Origin: Mycobacterium nebraskense
GTDB lineage: Bacteria > Actinomycetota > Actinomycetes > Mycobacteriales > Mycobacteriaceae
Length of the DNA: 64,000 bases
Direction of reading: 5' to 3'
NCBI RefSeq assembly: GCF_002102255.1
Contig: NZ_LQPH01000008.1
Span: 1 to 64,000, forward strand
Shown here piece after piece: positions 61,081-64,000 of the stretch. The position numbers and the translations under genes are program-made. Under the pieces are notes generated by a model. The model made no database searches, was not told where the DNA came from, and worked only from the letters and a program-made list of their open reading frames with translations. Each line of letters opens with the position of its first letter. The first letter of the stretch is position 1.

Positions 61081-62748
61081 ATGACCACGAACACACGGCA
61101 GCCCCTGGCCGGGGCCCTCGAAGGCTTCGTGCCGTTCCCCGCCGATCGGGCCGCCGCCTACCGGACGGCCGGGTACTGGGCGGGACGAACTCTGGACACC
61201 ATCCTGAGCGACGCGGCGCAGCGCTGGCCCGACCGAGCGGCCGTGCTCGACGCCGTGGACGGCGCCGGGCTGAGTTATGCACAGCTCGAGGAGCACGCCG
61301 ACCGCGCCGCCGCCGGCCTGCGCGGCCTGGGCATCGCGCCGGGCGACCGGGTGCTGTTGCAGCTGCCGAACGGTTATCGGTTCGCGGTGGCGCTGTTCGG
61401 GCTGCTGCGGGCCGGCGCCATCCCGGTGATGTGTCTGCCCGGCCACCGGGCGGCCGAATTGGGACATTTCGCCGCCGTCAGCCGGGCCACCGGGTTGGTG
61501 ATCGCCGATGTGGCAGACGGTTTCGACTACCGCGCCATGGCGGGCGAGCTCGTCAAGGACCACCCGGCGCTCCAGCACGTCATCGTCGACGGCGACCCGG
61601 GCCCGTTCACCTCGTGGGCGCAACTTTGCGATCAGGCCGCCACTCCACCCCCGACACCGCCGCTTGATCCGGGATCGCCTGCGTTGCTTCTGGTTTCGGG
61701 CGGCACCACCGGCACTCCCAAACTCATCCCCCGCACTCACGACGATTACGTCTTCAACGCGACCGCCAGCGCCCAGGTGTGCCGGCTCACCGCCGACGAC
61801 GTCTATCTGGTGCTGCTCTCGGCCGGTCACAACTTCCCGCTGGCCTGCCCCGGGCTGCTCGGCGCGATGACGGTGGGAGCCACCACCGTGTTCGGCACCG
61901 ACCCCAGCCCCGAGGCCGCCTTCGCCGCCATCGAGCGCCACGGCGTCACGGTCACCGCCCTGGTGCCGGCCCTGGCCAGACTGTGGGCACAAGCCTGCGA
62001 GTGGGAGCCGGTGACACCGAAGTCCCTGCGGCTGTTGCAAATTGGCGGGGCCAAGCTGGAGCCCGACGACGCCCGCCTGATCCGCTCCGCGTTGACCCCG
62101 GGGCTGCAGCAGGTGTTCGGGATGGCGGAGGGACTGCTGAACTACACCCGCCCGGACGACCCGCCCGAGCTCGTCGACCACACCCAGGGGCGGCCGTTGT
62201 GCGCGGCGGACGAATTGCGCGTCGTCGACGCCGACGGCGAACCGGTGGCGCCGGGCGAGGAAGGCGAGCTACTGGTACGCGGTCCGTACACGCTCAACGG
62301 CTACTACCGCGCCGAGCGCGACAACGAACGCTGCTTCGACCCCGACGGCTTCTTTCGCAGCGGTGACCTGATCCGGCTCCGGCACGACGGGTACCTGACC
62401 GTCACCGGGCGGATCAAGGACGTGATCTGCCGCGGCGGTGAAACCATATCCGCGGCGGACCTTGAAGAGCAGATGCTCAGCCATCCGTCGATCTTCTCGG
62501 CCGCCGCGGTGCCGCTGCCCGACGCCTATCTCGGGGAAAAGATCTGCGCGGCGGTCGTTTTCACCAGGCCGGCGGTGACGCTGGCGGAACTGAACGCCTA
62601 CCTCGACCAGCGTGGCGTGGCCGCCCATTCCCGGCCCGACGTGCTGGTCACGATGACAACGCTGCCCACCACGCCGATCGGCAAGGTCGACAAAAAGGCG
62701 ATCGCCAGCCAGATTTCGGCCCAGCCGGGATCGCCCAAGCCGAGCTGA
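61081..62748 (+). CDS. mbtA: Salicyl-AMP ligase MbtA
   Basis: The 555-residue adenylating enzyme activates salicylate and loads it on the carrier domain of MbtB. Motifs are LLLVSGGTTGTPKLIPRTHDDY (ATP loop), FGMAEGLLNYTR, FFRSGDLIRLRHDGYL and the late Lys in PIGKVDKKAIA. It belongs to the DhbE/EntE-type aryl-acid ligases. It is divergent from mbtB across a 94-nt gap with the IdeR box; a GAGG lies before ATG 61081. Confidence 0.96.
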   Translation: MTTNTRQPLAGALEGFVPFPADRAAAYRTAGYWAGRTLDTILSDAAQRWPDRAAVLDAVDGAGLSYAQLEEHADRAAAGLRGLGIAPGDRVLLQLPNGYRFAVALFGLLRAGAIPVMCLPGHRAAELGHFAAVSRATGLVIADVADGFDYRAMAGELVKDHPALQHVIVDGDPGPFTSWAQLCDQAATPPPTPPLDPGSPALLLVSGGTTGTPKLIPRTHDDYVFNATASAQVCRLTADDVYLVLLSAGHNFPLACPGLLGAMTVGATTVFGTDPSPEAAFAAIERHGVTVTALVPALARLWAQACEWEPVTPKSLRLLQIGGAKLEPDDARLIRSALTPGLQQVFGMAEGLLNYTRPDDPPELVDHTQGRPLCAADELRVVDADGEPVAPGEEGELLVRGPYTLNGYYRAERDNERCFDPDGFFRSGDLIRLRHDGYLTVTGRIKDVICRGGETISAADLEEQMLSHPSIFSAAAVPLPDAYLGEKICAAVVFTRPAVTLAELNAYLDQRGVAAHSRPDVLVTMTTLPTTPIGKVDKKAIASQISAQPGSPKPS

Positions 62749-62759
62749 CCAGACCCGAG

Positions 62760-63377
62760 TCAGCCGATGTTGTTGGCGCGTAACGCATTGAGGAGCCGAT
62801 CCATCACCGCACCGGCATCCGCGCGCGCTTGGCGATGATCGTCTGCGCGGGCAATGTAGAGCGTTGCCTCGCGCAGCGCCCCCATGACCGTCAGGGCCGT
62901 CGCCTCGACGGGTTGGCGCGGGATGCTTCCGGACTCGATGGCGTCGGTCAGCAGCGCCGTCACGAAACCGATGTTGTATCGGTGCCCTATGTCACTCCAG
63001 CGTTCCCATCCCAGCACCGCCAGCGCCTCCAGCAAGACGATGCGCTGAACCTCGGGATCGGCACACGCGTCTAACCAGAGGCCAGCGCACAGCCGCATGA
63101 TCTCCACCGGATCGGATTGCCCCGCGGCCGCGACGGCCTCCCCCATTCGGGCGGCCATCTCGCCTTCCACTTGCTCGAACACCGCCGCGAATAGCTCTGT
63201 CTTGTCGGCGAAGTGGTGATACAAAGCACCGCGCGTCACCCCCGCGTCGCGCACAATCGTCTCCAGGGACGCCTCCGCGAATCCCAGCGACGCGAAAAGC
63301 GGCCGGGCGGCGCTGATCAACGCCCCACGCGTGTCGGCGGCACGCTCGGCCTGTGTGCGGCGACCATCCTGCGCCAT
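62760..63377 (-). CDS. TetR family transcriptional regulator
   Basis: The 205-residue product has an N-terminal helix-turn-helix (LETIVRDAGVTRGALYHHFADKTELF, about residues 30-55) and a TetR ligand-binding domain. ATG 63377 follows AAGGTAAGGG; the longer frame to 63419 would run into the palindromic region. It is convergent with mbtA (stops 11 nt apart). Its ligand and targets are unknown; self-control through nearby palindromes is likely. There is no sign that it controls the mbt genes. Confidence 0.9.
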   Translation of the reverse strand: MAQDGRRTQAERAADTRGALISAARPLFASLGFAEASLETIVRDAGVTRGALYHHFADKTELFAAVFEQVEGEMAARMGEAVAAAGQSDPVEIMRLCAGLWLDACADPEVQRIVLLEALAVLGWERWSDIGHRYNIGFVTALLTDAIESGSIPRQPVEATALTVMGALREATLYIARADDHRQARADAGAVMDRLLNALRANNIG

Positions 63378-63401
63378 GCAACCCTTACCTTTCACACCTA
63401 C

Positions 63402-63427
63402 GTATGCATTCTCATACATACCGTATG
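63402..63427. promoter_or_regulatory. Candidate TetR operator cluster at the tetR start
   Basis: Three 5-nt half sites GTATG/CATAC occur: GTATG 63402-63406, CATAC 63413-63417 and GTATG 63423-63427. They form inverted pairs with 6- and 5-nt spacers just upstream of the TetR gene, as expected for an autoregulatory site. Confidence 0.6.
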
Positions 63428-63527
63428 AAGGTCGTGGGATGTGCGACGCAGGACGCGGCGTCGTTCAGAACACCCTGAGCTGATCCGGCGCAAACAAGTC
63501 ATAGCGAAGGTGGACGAAGGACTCGTA

Positions 63528-63544
63528 ACATACACACTGTATGT
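63528..63544. promoter_or_regulatory. 17-bp palindrome sharing the TetR half sites
   Basis: ACATACACACTGTATGT is a perfect inverted repeat (7-3-7) and contains the CATAC/GTATG half sites seen closer to the TetR gene. It may be a second operator, perhaps for a transcript going right. Confidence 0.6.
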
Positions 63545-64000
63545 ATGACGTCAAGGGCTGAGGCTTGCTCGGCGTTTACCGGCCAGGGAAGGCTACTGGC
63601 CGCACGGAACCGCCGCTTGGATGAGGGCTTTGGCTGAACACTACTCATGCCGCGATAAGCATCCGGTCGTCCCCCATTGCGCATCGTCGCGTTCGGGAAC
63701 CTCGAAAGGAATCGCCGAGCGCCTCACCGGCGCCACCATCAGAGCGTCCCAATCCGTGCGCACTGCACCAAAGGTCCTCAGGCACTTCCCGAGACTGCGG
63801 AATGAGCTGCCCTCATCGACGGCTGCTGCGCCGTTGATCACCGGTGACTAGCGACCACATGGTTCGTGAATTTCCTCCGCCGGACATGCGGTCGCCGCAG
63901 TCCCACCCGGCGCGGCTGCGCACCAGGTCCCTGCACGCGTGGACCCCCCTGCGGCTTAATGTAATTGGCTCTGGCGTTCTCTCAGCCGGCGGCTGGTGGT
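63545..64000. other. Region without a supported gene
   Basis: Short frames exist on both strands (for example 63621-63851 plus and 63641-63841 minus), but none has a good ribosome site, codon pattern or recognisable family. I see no tRNA, repeat or insertion-sequence end. A gene may begin beyond the window edge. Confidence 0.5.

Noticed and set aside
63621..63851. 76-codon plus-strand frame at the right end
   Set aside because: No ribosome site, no family resemblance, and a comparable frame exists on the other strand.

Overview
The window is a high-GC actinobacterial chromosome segment that I read as a slow-growing Mycobacterium. The reasons are an mce/yrbE operon, a PPE protein, a trehalose 2-sulfotransferase, and a gene order that follows, from memory, the M. 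tuberculosis Rv2343c-Rv2384 neighbourhood: dnaG, dgt, TPM protein, PPE, glyS, smtB-zur, uppS, recO, amiA2, era, ybeY, phoH, rsmE, dnaJ2, hrcA, cfp2 and the mycobactin genes mbtH to mbtA. I cannot name the species from sequence alone.

Layout. Positions 1-6292 (minus strand) hold the first six genes of an mce lipid-uptake operon (yrbEA, yrbEB, mceA-D); mceD runs off the left edge. Positions 6859-10168 (plus) form a sulfur block: Stf0 sulfotransferase, a leaderless polycysteine leader peptide, a second small leader ORF, cysK, cysE and a thioredoxin-like protein. Positions 10266-18783 carry malic enzyme, a muconolactone-isomerase-like gene, tRNA-Asn, dnaG, a SodC-like lipoprotein, dgt and a TPM-domain membrane protein. 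Positions 18808-24259 hold a PPE gene with a small partner, a zinc-ribbon glycyl-tRNA synthetase, the zinc regulators smtB-zur with an operator, and an alpha/beta hydrolase. Positions 24264-36473 are mostly minus-strand housekeeping genes: cell-wall prenyl synthesis, RecO, Era, CNNM/CorC, a proline-rich surface protein, YbeY, PhoH, RsmE, DnaJ2 and HrcA, with a plus-strand amidase among them. Positions 36649-38567 (plus) hold a coupled short-ORF/conserved-gene pair and an AhpD-like/ECF41 sigma pair. Positions 38561-39778 carry two tandem Cfp2-like secreted proteins.

Positions 39954-62748 are the mycobactin siderophore locus. mbtB-T-C-D-E-F-G-H forms one minus-strand transcription unit in which consecutive genes overlap, mostly by 4 nt. 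mbtA diverges from mbtB across a 94-bp gap with a clear IdeR box. MbtA loads salicylate on MbtB, MbtB adds Ser/Thr and cyclises it, MbtE and MbtF add lysine-derived units, MbtC/MbtD make the short ketide, MbtG N-hydroxylates lysine, and MbtH helps the adenylation domains. A TetR regulator with nearby palindromes closes the window; mbtI and mbtJ are not present.

The observations most worth a second look are: MbtE carries two complete C-A-T modules, giving the locus one more amino-acid adenylation domain than the textbook mycobactin needs; the polycysteine leader plus a second small ORF sit in front of cysK; a leaderless 15-codon ORF overlaps the conserved gene after hrcA; a SodC-like gene lies between dgt and dnaG; and a proline-rich exported protein is tied by TTGA overlaps to ybeY and the corC-like gene.
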